A stretch of DNA of 6,231 nucleotides from Candidatus Iainarchaeum sp. (GTDB lineage: Archaea > Iainarchaeota > Iainarchaeia > Iainarchaeales > GCA-2688035), in contig JAFGEM010000002.1 in the NCBI GenBank assembly GCA_016931555.1, positions 1 to 6,231 on the forward strand. The letters are read 5' to 3'. This document shows positions 1 to 5,476 of the stretch, one piece after another. Made by a program: the position numbers and the translations under genes. The notes beneath the pieces were generated by a model. The model saw nothing but the letters and a program-made list of their open reading frames with translations. It searched no databases and was not told where the DNA came from. Every line of letters starts with the position of its first letter. The stretch's first letter is position 1.

Positions 1-458
1 ACAAAATTTTGGCAGGTGCGATAGCAGCCTACAGGCGCACGAAAGCCGGAAACTTAATCCCCTATCCTCATGTGCGTTCCACTCTAATAAAACTTAAAGA
101 GCTTGGACTCAAGCTTGCAATTGTAAGTGACGCTCCGAGAATGCAGGCATGGCTGCGCCTTGCTGAAATGGGGTTATCGGATTTTTTTGACACTGTAGTA
201 ACGTTTGACGACACGGGTGAGAAGAAGCCCAGTGCAAAACCCTTTGAGGCAGTCATCCAAAAATTGGGCGTAAAGCCAAGCCAAATAATTTTTATCGGGG
301 ACGATTTGGAAAAAGATGTTGCTGGGGCGCAAAACACGGGAATGAAGTCAGCCCTTGCAAAGTACGGTGCTTCAAAATATACCCTGACAAACGACAAAAT
401 AAAGCCTGATTTTGAATTGGAATCATTGAGGGATTTGCTCGCAGTGCTAAAAAAATAG
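1..458 (+). CDS. HAD-superfamily hydrolase, 5'-truncated by window edge
   Basis: This is the C-terminal part of a haloacid dehalogenase-like hydrolase, probably a cytosolic phosphatase of unknown substrate. The frame is open to base 1. The TTG at 9 is only the first start-like codon in the window, not the real start, because the catalytic motif I (DxDxT) is missing and must lie upstream. Counting from the TTG, motif II is AIVSDA with Ser40, motif III is the Lys in GEKKPSAKPF (about Lys73), and motif IV is IFIGDDLEKD (Asp98, Asp99, Asp103). The segments AYRRTKAG, YPHVRSTL and VTFDDTGEKKPS resemble the archaeal HAD subfamily modelled as TIGR02253; that assignment is from memory. The gene ends in Lys-Lys-TAG and converges on the DHH gene with no intergenic base. 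It is not part of the exosome operon. HAD family is near certain; the substrate is unknown. Confidence 0.9.
   Translation, partial: KILAGAIAAYRRTKAGNLIPYPHVRSTLIKLKELGLKLAIVSDAPRMQAWLRLAEMGLSDFFDTVVTFDDTGEKKPSAKPFEAVIQKLGVKPSQIIFIGDDLEKDVAGAQNTGMKSALAKYGASKYTLTNDKIKPDFELESLRDLLAVLKK
449..455 (-). terminator. Oligo-T terminator candidate of the exosome operon
   Basis: Read on the - strand, seven T follow the DHH stop codon (TGA, 461-459) after only three bases (CTA). Archaeal RNA polymerase terminates at oligo-T tracts without needing a hairpin. The tract is the complement of the last two Lys codons (AAA AAA) of the convergent HAD gene. Confidence 0.55.
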
Positions 459-1466
459 TCAATGCTTTTTCAGTTTAATTTCCGGGTCAATTGTCTTCAG
501 CCAGTCAATAGTTAGTTCCGCGCATTTTTGCAGGGGATTTTGAATGTTTTCTGCTCTGCCATTGAATGCTGCAGCAGCATCATGCCCTCCGCCATTTCCG
601 GGAAAAAATATTCCGAGCTTTTGCATTACATGCTCCGCCAAACTAATCCCAGTTTTTTGCAGTACATATTTTCCTGCTCTCCCGGAAATTCTTGCCTCTC
701 CCTTTTCAATGTTTCCAACAAAAGCAATATCTGCGCCCATTCTTACAAGCGAAGCAGCAGCCTCTGCCTCAAAAGCCCCGACCTCAGACAGGGCAACAAT
801 AAATTCCCCTGCCTCGAATATTTGAATGCGCTCAGCTGCCTTTAAAAGTGCGATTCTCTTGCTTTTTTCGCGCTTGGGTTTGAATAGCAAAAAAAGCTCT
901 GCGTATGTTTTTCCTGATTTTTCCATGCACTCTGCCATTATCTTGAAAGTGCTTTTGTCTGCAGTGAGAAAGTGCGCGGAATCCTCTATTATTCCGGCTG
1001 CGATGCACGAGGCAATTTCTCTGCTGATTTTAACCCTGTTTTTTTTAAGCAACTCAAAAACCATTTCGCTTGCGGCTATTCTCGAGTCGTCAATCAGCAC
1101 ATTGCTTTTTTTTGCAATCTGTTCTTTGCTTTTTGAATGGTGGTCTATCACAAAAATTTTTTCTTTGAATTGCTGAACCTGCCCTGCAAGCCCCGCCAGC
1201 ATGTCCTTTGAATTAAAATCAATTATAAAAATAGTGTCAAATGTATCAATTTCCGGATTAATTTCGTAAGGGATTCTCATGTTTTCGGAGAATGTTTTAG
1301 CATTCAGAGAAATATGTTCGGGAACGCCTATTGTTACGCTGTTGTTTTTTTTGAGTGCAAAAAAAAGTGCAGCGCTTGCTGCCATTGCGTCAACATCAGC
1401 GCCGGCGTGCGCTAAAAGCAGGATATTGTTTTTTTTAAAAGAGGAAAGATTGGGAAGCACAAGCAT
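459..1466 (-). CDS. DHH/DHHA1-family phosphoesterase (RecJ/NrnA-like)
   Basis: This is a cytosolic metal-dependent phosphoesterase of the DHH superfamily, which includes RecJ exonucleases, NrnA nanoRNases and cyclic-dinucleotide phosphodiesterases. Counting from the ATG at 1466 (335 residues), motif I is AHAGADVDAMAAS (His20, Asp24, Asp26), motif II is FIIDFNS (Asp83), motif III is VIDHHS (Asp108-His109-His110) and motif IV is IIEDSAHF (Asp162). All expected metal ligands are present. The C-terminal DHHA1 domain (about 220-320) carries the GNGGGHDAAAAF substrate-binding loop. There is no membrane segment and no CBS or OB domain. A GTG directly before the ATG (1469) could also start the frame. 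I prefer the ATG because it overlaps the prefoldin stop as TGATG, a coupling geometry. Its position as last gene of the exosome operon suggests a role in RNA end-processing or clearing short oligonucleotides, which is inference. Family certain, substrate not. Confidence 0.93.
   Translation of the reverse strand: MLVLPNLSSFKKNNILLLAHAGADVDAMAASAALFFALKKNNSVTIGVPEHISLNAKTFSENMRIPYEINPEIDTFDTIFIIDFNSKDMLAGLAGQVQQFKEKIFVIDHHSKSKEQIAKKSNVLIDDSRIAASEMVFELLKKNRVKISREIASCIAAGIIEDSAHFLTADKSTFKIMAECMEKSGKTYAELFLLFKPKREKSKRIALLKAAERIQIFEAGEFIVALSEVGAFEAEAAASLVRMGADIAFVGNIEKGEARISGRAGKYVLQKTGISLAEHVMQKLGIFFPGNGGGHDAAAAFNGRAENIQNPLQKCAELTIDWLKTIDPEIKLKKH
466..470 (+). terminator. Short oligo-T, possible terminator of the HAD gene
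   Basis: Five T occur 8 bases after the HAD stop codon (456-458) on the + strand. They are the complement of Lys codons near the end of the DHH gene. Five T is at the low end for archaeal termination, so this is a weak candidate. Confidence 0.3.
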
Positions 1467-1819
1467 CACTTCTCGCTTGGCTTCTCCTTTGCTGGTATTT
1501 GCGCGCTTTCAATCTCTGATTTCAGCTTGTTAAGCTTGTTTACCAGTGAATCTTCCTGCTTTTGCAGTGTTTTTATCCTTAGGTCCATTGTTTCTTTTTT
1601 TTCCTTGAGCTCTTTTTTTGTCGCAGCAACCTCTGACTGAATCAGAATGTTTCCGACTATTTTGAAAACTTTTTTTTCCTTGGTTTTCTCAAGTTCTTCC
1701 AAAGCATTGTTCAAAGCGCTGCTCTGAATCTGCAATTGCTGCTTTTGAGTAGAAATTCCAAGCAACTGCTGCCTGTTTCTCTCGAACTCTATTGCCTGTG
1801 TTTGTATGTCTTCCGCCAT
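1466..1819 (-). CDS. pfdB: Prefoldin beta subunit
   Basis: This is the beta subunit of the hexameric chaperone prefoldin (two alpha, four beta), which captures unfolded proteins in the cytosol and passes them to the thermosome. The 117 residues match the usual family length. Two coiled-coil helices are visible: an N-terminal Gln-rich helix (about 5-45, including RNRQQLLGISTQKQQLQ) and a C-terminal helix (about 65-107, with LRIKTLQKQEDSLVNKL). They flank the conserved hairpin signature KKVFKIVGNILIQ (49-61). The last ten residues are a polar tail. The ATG abuts the pcc1 stop as TAAATG, and a perfect GGAGGT lies 7 nt upstream inside the end of pcc1, so the start is secure. It is translationally linked to pcc1 before it and to the DHH gene after it. 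Prefoldin beta is a regular member of the exosome superoperon in many archaea. Confidence 0.95.
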   Translation of the reverse strand: MAEDIQTQAIEFERNRQQLLGISTQKQQLQIQSSALNNALEELEKTKEKKVFKIVGNILIQSEVAATKKELKEKKETMDLRIKTLQKQEDSLVNKLNKLKSEIESAQIPAKEKPSEK

Positions 1820-2050
1820 TTAATTTACCTCCAGCAAGTTTTTAGCCAAAATAATTGATTTCAAGCATGAATTTAAAGAAGCTTTAAGGGCTGTCTTGTC
1901 TCCTGCTTTAATATGAATCAAAATCAAGTTTTTTTCAAGCTTAATGTTTGTTTGCGCGCGGTTATTTTTCATCTCCGGGCGCCTAACAGAGTCAAAAACA
2001 ATTTTTGCGTTTTCCCCTAAATCCAGTGAAAGCCTGCACTCCAAGTGCAT
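1820..2050 (-). CDS. pcc1: KEOPS complex subunit Pcc1
   Basis: This is a small subunit of KEOPS, the complex that adds threonylcarbamoyl to A37 of ANN-decoding tRNAs (t6A). Pcc1 dimerises and binds the catalytic Kae1 subunit. The 76 residues fit the family. The strand-rich N-terminal half is followed by RRPEMKNNRAQTNIKLE, then LILIHIKAGDKTALKASLNS, matching the Pcc1 pattern of Pro-Glu, an Arg-containing strand, A-x-D-x-x-A-x-(R/K)-A-x-x-N and a final helix. The ATG at 2050 is preceded by AGGTGA with a 4-nt spacer, and that SD contains the stop of the RNA polymerase P gene. No other KEOPS gene (Kae1, Bud32, Cgi121) lies in the window. The family is short and divergent, so the call rests on both motif and context. 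Confidence 0.88.
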   Translation of the reverse strand: MHLECRLSLDLGENAKIVFDSVRRPEMKNNRAQTNIKLEKNLILIHIKAGDKTALKASLNSCLKSIILAKNLLEVN

Positions 2051-2054
2051 TAAT

Positions 2055-2060
2055 TCACCT
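2055..2060 (-). promoter_or_regulatory. SD of pcc1 overlapping the rpoP stop codon
   Basis: AGGTGA contains the TGA that ends rpoP and stands 4 nt before the ATG of pcc1 (spacer ATTA). It is the same stop-in-SD layout as at the L37Ae/rpoP junction. Confidence 0.7.
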
Positions 2061-2186
2061 TGCCATTACCTTCTTTGCGACTTTGGGCCTTGTCTTGTAA
2101 ACAACTTTGTATGCGCAGACAGGGCACCTAATTGTGTCGTCGGGAAGTTTATTGAATTTTTCCCCGCATTTTCCGCATTTATACAC
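2055..2186 (-). CDS. rpoP: DNA-directed RNA polymerase subunit P (Rpo12), GTG start
   Basis: This is the small zinc-ribbon subunit of archaeal RNA polymerase, homologous to eukaryotic Rpb12, which helps hold the Rpo3/Rpo10 assembly platform. From the GTG at 2186 it is 43 residues. It has a CxxC pair at the N-terminus (YKCGKCGEKF, Cys4 and Cys7), a second pair (IRCPVCAYKV, Cys21 and Cys24), then the basic tail VVYKTRPKVAKKVMAR typical of the family. The open frame extends upstream to an ATG at 2342, but that part is only the poly-Lys end of L37Ae read in another frame. The GTG is supported by GGAGTGAT just before it, whose TGA is the stop of the L37Ae gene, and by the normal family length. It sits between L37Ae and pcc1. 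Some archaea have a Brix-domain gene at this place; none is present here. Confidence 0.93.
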   Translation of the reverse strand: MYKCGKCGEKFNKLPDDTIRCPVCAYKVVYKTRPKVAKKVMAR

Positions 2187-2189
2187 AAG

Positions 2190-2197
2190 ATCACTCC
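2190..2197 (-). promoter_or_regulatory. SD of rpoP overlapping the L37Ae stop codon
   Basis: GGAGTGAT lies just upstream of the GTG at 2186, and its TGA (2193-2191) is the stop of the L37Ae gene. The terminating ribosome covers the next start, so translation of the RNA polymerase subunit is probably coupled to the ribosomal protein. The site decides the start of the 43-residue protein. Confidence 0.7.
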
Positions 2198-2595
2198 TTT
2201 TTTGTTTTTGAAGGATTTTTCGCTGTTTTCTTTTTTTTCTCTGTTTTCGAAACTGTTTTTGGGGCTTCTGGCTTTTTTTCTTTTTTCTCTTCTTTAGGCT
2301 CTTGCTCTTTGGAAGCAACCAAATCCCTGAGATTTGGAACAAAGCTTTTCTGTGTAACCATTTTTTTTACTATTGTGCCTGCCATTGTTTCAGGAACATA
2401 GGCTCCGCCGGCAAATTCGGCTCCGCATTTTTTGCAGTTAAAAACTCCTGCTGCTTCTCTCTTTATTCTTGTTGAATCACAGCAGGGGCAATGGTGTTCC
2501 CTGTACTGGTTGGATTCTATTTTCAAGAGTCTTTTTCTTATGCCTACTCCATACCGTGAACCGAATTTTCCAAGTTGTTTTACTTTCTTTGTCAT
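2191..2595 (-). CDS. rpl37ae: 50S ribosomal protein L37Ae (eL43) with Lys-rich C-terminal tail
   Basis: This is a zinc-binding large-subunit ribosomal protein. The N-terminal basic block KFGSRYGVGIRKRLLKIE is followed by the four-cysteine zinc finger CPCC (Cys36/Cys39) and CKKC (Cys54/Cys57), with the family-typical IKREAAG between them and FAGGAYVPET after. I take the ATG at 2595 (134 residues, starting MTKKVKQLGKFG) because family members usually begin close to this motif. A GTG at 2604, overlapping the Rrp42 stop as TAGTG, would add three residues. The upstream SD is weak (GTGG), suggesting coupling to Rrp42. The protein is clearly longer than the usual roughly 90 residues: from about residue 96 it carries a low-complexity tail of Lys, Glu, Pro and Thr (see the tail entry). 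Family assignment is secure; the function of the tail is unknown. Confidence 0.95.
   Translation of the reverse strand: MTKKVKQLGKFGSRYGVGIRKRLLKIESNQYREHHCPCCDSTRIKREAAGVFNCKKCGAEFAGGAYVPETMAGTIVKKMVTQKSFVPNLRDLVASKEQEPKEEKKEKKPEAPKTVSKTEKKKKTAKNPSKTKKE
2194..2310 (-). other. Low-complexity Lys/Glu/Pro tail of L37Ae
   Basis: The last 39 codons of the L37Ae gene encode almost only Lys, Glu, Pro, Thr, Ala and Ser, with no predicted fold (for example EEKKEKKPEAPK and TEKKKKTAKNPSKTKKE). The DNA is purine-rich on the coding strand, with A-runs prone to slippage. The tail follows the complete zinc-ribbon core, so it is an added extension. It is likely disordered and may bind rRNA on the ribosome surface, which is inference. 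Confidence 0.8.
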
Positions 2596-2603
2596 GTCAA
2601 CCA

Positions 2604-3386
2604 CTACAATAGGTTTCTAATGGCTTTTCCGTGCCTAAAAGACAGGTCAATGCATTCGTCAATTTCTTTAGGGGAAAAGCTTCCTGAGCCTCCTTTTTGG
2701 AATGCCGTGAGATAGTTATCCTCTGTTGTTGCAACACTGAATCGGGCATCCATTCCCTGAGCCTCAACAAATGTGGGGTCTGAAACAAGTTTTCCCCCAA
2801 TTTTATAGGTGGTGCACAGCAGGGGCTTTCTTGCCAAATGCAGTTTGCCTGTGTATTCCCCTTTTACTATTTTATCATCCTCTATTTTCGGGACTTTGGC
2901 TTCGAGCAGAGCGCTCAATGCTGCAATGGAACTCGCATCAAAAAGGTTTCCATCGTCGTTTATTGTGTATATGTCTACAAAGGCAATCCAAACCTTTTCA
3001 TTTTCAGTTATGCAGAGCTTTTTGAAGTCAATGCATTTGCTCTCTCTAATGCCCCTGTCAACTACTCTTGCCAATTCCGTTTCCCCTATTTTTGGGGGCC
3101 CAGCCTCAAAGAAAGGGCTTGCTATTGGGAGAAACTCTGCCCCAATGCTTATTGTTCCCTCATCTGGATTGTCGGGATACGGCGTTCCTACAATCAATTT
3201 GACTCCTGCAACCACATCTGTTTTTCCGAGTTTAACTCTTGCAGAGCCTTCTGCATTTTCGCTGATGTTTTTAATAATCTCTATTTTTCTGTATTCATCA
3301 AGCTTTCTTGAATCAAACCTGTTTCCCTGTGTTATCATTTCTCTTATTCTGTCTGTCCTTAACTCTAATGATGCGTCACTTTGCAT
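2604..3386 (-). CDS. rrp42: Exosome complex subunit Rrp42
   Basis: This is the non-catalytic RNase PH-like subunit of the archaeal exosome. Three Rrp41-Rrp42 dimers form the ring that degrades RNA 3'-to-5' with phosphate, and Rrp42 supplies RNA-binding surface. The 260 residues match the family. Landmarks are RFDSRKLDEYRKIEI (23-37), SARVKLGKTDVVAGVKLIVGTPYPDNPDEG (48-77), the FEAGPP segment (93-98), LARVVDRGIRESKCIDF (105-121), VWIAFVDIYTINDDGNLFDA (132-151) and the C-terminal VDPT-like SDPTFVEAQGMDARFSVA (202-219). The catalytic Asp of Rrp41 is not conserved here, as expected. The ATG at 3386 lies 11 nt inside the Rrp41 gene in another frame and is preceded by AGGTGA with a 6-nt spacer, so the start is well supported. 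The next gene starts at or just past its stop. Confidence 0.96.
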   Translation of the reverse strand: MQSDASLELRTDRIREMITQGNRFDSRKLDEYRKIEIIKNISENAEGSARVKLGKTDVVAGVKLIVGTPYPDNPDEGTISIGAEFLPIASPFFEAGPPKIGETELARVVDRGIRESKCIDFKKLCITENEKVWIAFVDIYTINDDGNLFDASSIAALSALLEAKVPKIEDDKIVKGEYTGKLHLARKPLLCTTYKIGGKLVSDPTFVEAQGMDARFSVATTEDNYLTAFQKGGSGSFSPKEIDECIDLSFRHGKAIRNLL

Positions 3387-4134
3387 TTTCCTTCACCTTT
3401 TCTTCTTTTTCAGCTTCCAAATAGGCTTTTCTCAAAGCCGTTTTTTGGAGCTCGTAAACTTTTTTGCATCCCTCGATTCCCATTTTCAGGGCTTTTTTCC
3501 ATTCATCCAGCTTCAAAAGCCCGTCCATTTGCAATAAAACAATTTCCTCAGTTCTGGGCAGAATTGCTATTGGAATGTCGACTGCGTCTGGAGCGTCTTC
3601 CTCTGTTTTGTTCAAATCCAAAACAACTTCGCCCGCTATTTTTCCAACGCCTACTGCTGCAACAATGTCTTTCATTGGGATTCCTGCGTCTGCAAGCGCT
3701 ACACTCGCAGCAGCAAGCCCGGCAACTCTTGTGCCTGCATTGCTGTCAAGTATTTCCACAAATACATCAATTGTAGTGTTCGGATATTTTTCCAGAAATA
3801 TTGCTTTTTCAAGGGCTTCTCCCGAAACCTTGCTTATTTCCATTTCCCTTCTCCCGGGTTTTGGGCTTTTTCTGTCGGGAACTGAAAATGTTGCCATTCT
3901 ATAATGATAATTCACTAGTGCCCTGTAGGGGTTTTGGATGTGCTTTGGCAGTGCTTCTCTTGGGCCGTACACGGCAGCCATTATTTTGTTCTGCCCCCAT
4001 TCCAGGTAACAGCTTCCGTCTGCCCTGTCTATTACGCCAACATCAATTTTTATTGGCCTTAACTCATCTATTTTTCTTCCGTCCACTCTTTTCCCGTTTT
4101 TTACATACTCGATTTCTTTTTCCTTCACATTCAT
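3376..4134 (-). CDS. rrp41: Exosome complex catalytic subunit Rrp41
   Basis: This is the active RNase PH-like subunit of the exosome ring, carrying out phosphate-dependent 3'-to-5' degradation and, in reverse, addition of heteropolymeric tails. The 252 residues are usual for the family. The N-terminus has GKRVDGRKIDELRPIKI (14-30) and the substrate-binding region has the KPGRRE Arg pair (95-96). The phosphate-site loop is LDSNAGTRVAGLAAASVAL (129-147). The VDIPIA motif supplies Asp186, equivalent to the catalytic Asp182 of Sulfolobus Rrp41. The catalytic set looks intact. The C-terminal helix ends in a charged Glu/Lys tail. The ATG at 4134 follows the Rrp4 stop by 5 nt, but the only SD-like sequence (GAGGG) touches it directly. 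A GTG at codon 3 (4128) is better spaced and would remove two residues. Confidence 0.97.
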   Translation of the reverse strand: MNVKEKEIEYVKNGKRVDGRKIDELRPIKIDVGVIDRADGSCYLEWGQNKIMAAVYGPREALPKHIQNPYRALVNYHYRMATFSVPDRKSPKPGRREMEISKVSGEALEKAIFLEKYPNTTIDVFVEILDSNAGTRVAGLAAASVALADAGIPMKDIVAAVGVGKIAGEVVLDLNKTEEDAPDAVDIPIAILPRTEEIVLLQMDGLLKLDEWKKALKMGIEGCKKVYELQKTALRKAYLEAEKEEKVKENAK

Positions 4135-4139
4135 CCCTC

Positions 4140-4754
4140 TTATTTTTTGTTTTCCTTCAAAAATGCTTCCATCTTGTTTGTCAAATCGCTTAAATGCGCT
4201 TCTTTCTCAATTTTTCTTATTGCAGCAACCACGAGCTTTATGTCCCCGCCCTTTGCCCAGATCCATCCATTGCGCCCAATCATTAGATTTGCGCCAGTGC
4301 CTTTCTTCAGGACCTCGAGCATGGATGCGTTTTTTCCAATCATTCTCGGGACTTTTACAGGGCTCGTGCGGATTATTTCCCCGCCGAATAGCACATGAAC
4401 ATGCCCGACTTCTGCTTCATTAATCTCGTTTACGCTCATTATTTTTCCCGAGACTATTGCGCCCTTTTGCAGCCTTTCCCTAATAAATTCTTTTGAAACA
4501 AATGAGGAGTAAAAAGAATTAATTGCAATTATGTATCCCCCGAATGTTTCCTGTGTAACTATCCCTACAATTACATCCTGGATTTGCGGCATGTATTTTC
4601 CATGCAACGGAACCACAGAAGCTATTGGCGAATCAGTGTTTGCCAATCCAAGCGAATCCGAATAAATTTTTCCGTCTTCAACAAAGACATGGGAACCAAT
4701 TTTTTTTCTTTCCTCTGAAATAAGGTCCCCGGGAATAACAACTTTTTTGCTCAT
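4140..4754 (-). CDS. rrp4: Exosome complex RNA-binding subunit Rrp4
   Basis: This is one of the two alternative cap proteins of the archaeal exosome. Three copies sit on the Rrp41-Rrp42 ring, bind RNA and confer preference for poly(A). Domains in order are an N-terminal beta domain (about 1-55, VVIPGDLI and YMPQIQDVIVG), an S1 domain (about 56-130, TQETFGGYIIAINS) and a KH domain (about 131-204). The KH domain contains SPVKVPRMIGKNASMLEVLKK (131-151) and the family's GxNG motif in MIGRNGWIWAKGG (158-170). At 204 residues it is somewhat shorter than many archaeal Rrp4 proteins, mainly in the S1 region. The first KH turn reads GKNA where GKKG is common. The ATG overlaps the SBDS stop as ATGA and has GGAGGA with a 6-nt spacer, so the start is certain. 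Confidence 0.95.
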   Translation of the reverse strand: MSKKVVIPGDLISEERKKIGSHVFVEDGKIYSDSLGLANTDSPIASVVPLHGKYMPQIQDVIVGIVTQETFGGYIIAINSFYSSFVSKEFIRERLQKGAIVSGKIMSVNEINEAEVGHVHVLFGGEIIRTSPVKVPRMIGKNASMLEVLKKGTGANLMIGRNGWIWAKGGDIKLVVAAIRKIEKEAHLSDLTNKMEAFLKENKK

Positions 4755-5452
4755 TTCTTCTCCTCCAAAAATTTTGTTTCAACGTTTCCATGCGTCAAGT
4801 GATTTAATTCGTTCAAAAATTCTGCGCGCATTCCCGCGGGCAGTTCAATCAAGCCCACGAGGCTTCCGTTGCTCTGCCACTCTTCCTTTTGGACATTGTA
4901 GCGGTGCAAAAGCGAACTTGCCTTTCCGCTGTATTCCGCGGGGATTTTGACTGCGATCTTTAATTTCTCAAAGCTTATGGGTATGAGCTTTTTGAGCTCC
5001 TTCAAAATTTCTCCCAATTGCTCTTCAGGCTGTTTAAACTCATCAATGTGTATTTTTGCCTCTTCAAGTGCAATCTCAATTCTCTGCGGGGGGTGCGGCG
5101 AATTTGTCTGTGGGTTCATTGCATTTCTTGCAATCAACTCAACTATCTCGCGCTTTTTCTGTTCGCGCAGGTCTTTCCTCTGTTCTGTTGTCAGCTGAAC
5201 CTGCCCTGACTTGATTATTTTTCCAGCTATTTTTTCGAGCTCTGTTGTGCCAAACGCCCTGTTCAGGGCTTCCGGGCTTTGCACTGTTCCCTTGTTTGAG
5301 TCTTTGTAAACACTGTCCGAAGCCAGCAATTCGTTGAAATCCACTTTTTCACCTTTCTTTAAAAGCAATGCTAATTTTGGGTCAACCAAAATTTCAAATT
5401 TTTCTCCGCTCAATTCAAGTCGCGCTATGACAGCTTGCTCAAGCTTTACCAT
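4751..5452 (-). CDS. sdo1: Ribosome maturation factor SBDS/Sdo1
   Basis: This is the archaeal homologue of the Shwachman-Bodian-Diamond protein. In eukaryotes SBDS works with EFL1 to release eIF6 from the 60S subunit, and an equivalent late 50S maturation role is inferred in archaea. The 233 residues comprise the N-terminal FYSH domain (1 to about 90, including AVIARLELSGEKFEILVDP and SVYKDSNKG), a helical middle domain (about 90-155, GQVQLTTEQRKDLREQKK and ARNAMNPQTNSPHPPQRIE), and a C-terminal ferredoxin-like domain (about 157-233, IPISFEKLKIAVKIPAEYSGKA). All three match the family end to end. The ATG at 5452 is the family-typical start (MVKLEQAVIARL); AGGAG lies 12 nt upstream, a rather long spacer. 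It begins 24 nt after psmA and is coupled to Rrp4 through ATGA. Confidence 0.96.
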   Translation of the reverse strand: MVKLEQAVIARLELSGEKFEILVDPKLALLLKKGEKVDFNELLASDSVYKDSNKGTVQSPEALNRAFGTTELEKIAGKIIKSGQVQLTTEQRKDLREQKKREIVELIARNAMNPQTNSPHPPQRIEIALEEAKIHIDEFKQPEEQLGEILKELKKLIPISFEKLKIAVKIPAEYSGKASSLLHRYNVQKEEWQSNGSLVGLIELPAGMRAEFLNELNHLTHGNVETKFLEEKK

Positions 5453-5464
5453 GAAAATACAATA

Positions 5465-5476
5465 CTCCTAAAAAAA
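5465..5476 (-). promoter_or_regulatory. T7 tract and SD between psmA and SBDS
   Basis: On the - strand the psmA stop TGA is followed directly by seven T (5476-5470), then AGGAG (5469-5465), the likely SBDS ribosome binding site. A T-run of this length can cause archaeal RNA polymerase to pause or terminate, so part of the transcripts may end after psmA. No GC-rich hairpin precedes it. The SD role is likely; the partial terminator role is inference. Confidence 0.45.

Noticed and set aside
2187..2342. N-terminal extension of the RNA polymerase P frame to an ATG at 2342 (95 residues)
   Set aside because: The extra part is the L37Ae coding region read in another frame, giving meaningless poly-Lys/Gln sequence. 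The GTG at 2186 has its own SD and gives the normal family length.
2597..2800. - strand open frame of 67 residues inside Rrp42
   Set aside because: It is an alternative frame within a conserved gene and shows no domain.
2809..3537. Long + strand open frame of 242 residues opposite Rrp42/Rrp41
   Set aside because: It is an antisense shadow of two strongly conserved exosome genes, rich in Phe and Ser from complemented Lys and Glu codons, with no recognisable domain.
3464..3904. + strand open frame of 146 residues opposite Rrp41
   Set aside because: It is antisense to the catalytic exosome gene, with composition explained by the complement. No family match or credible context.
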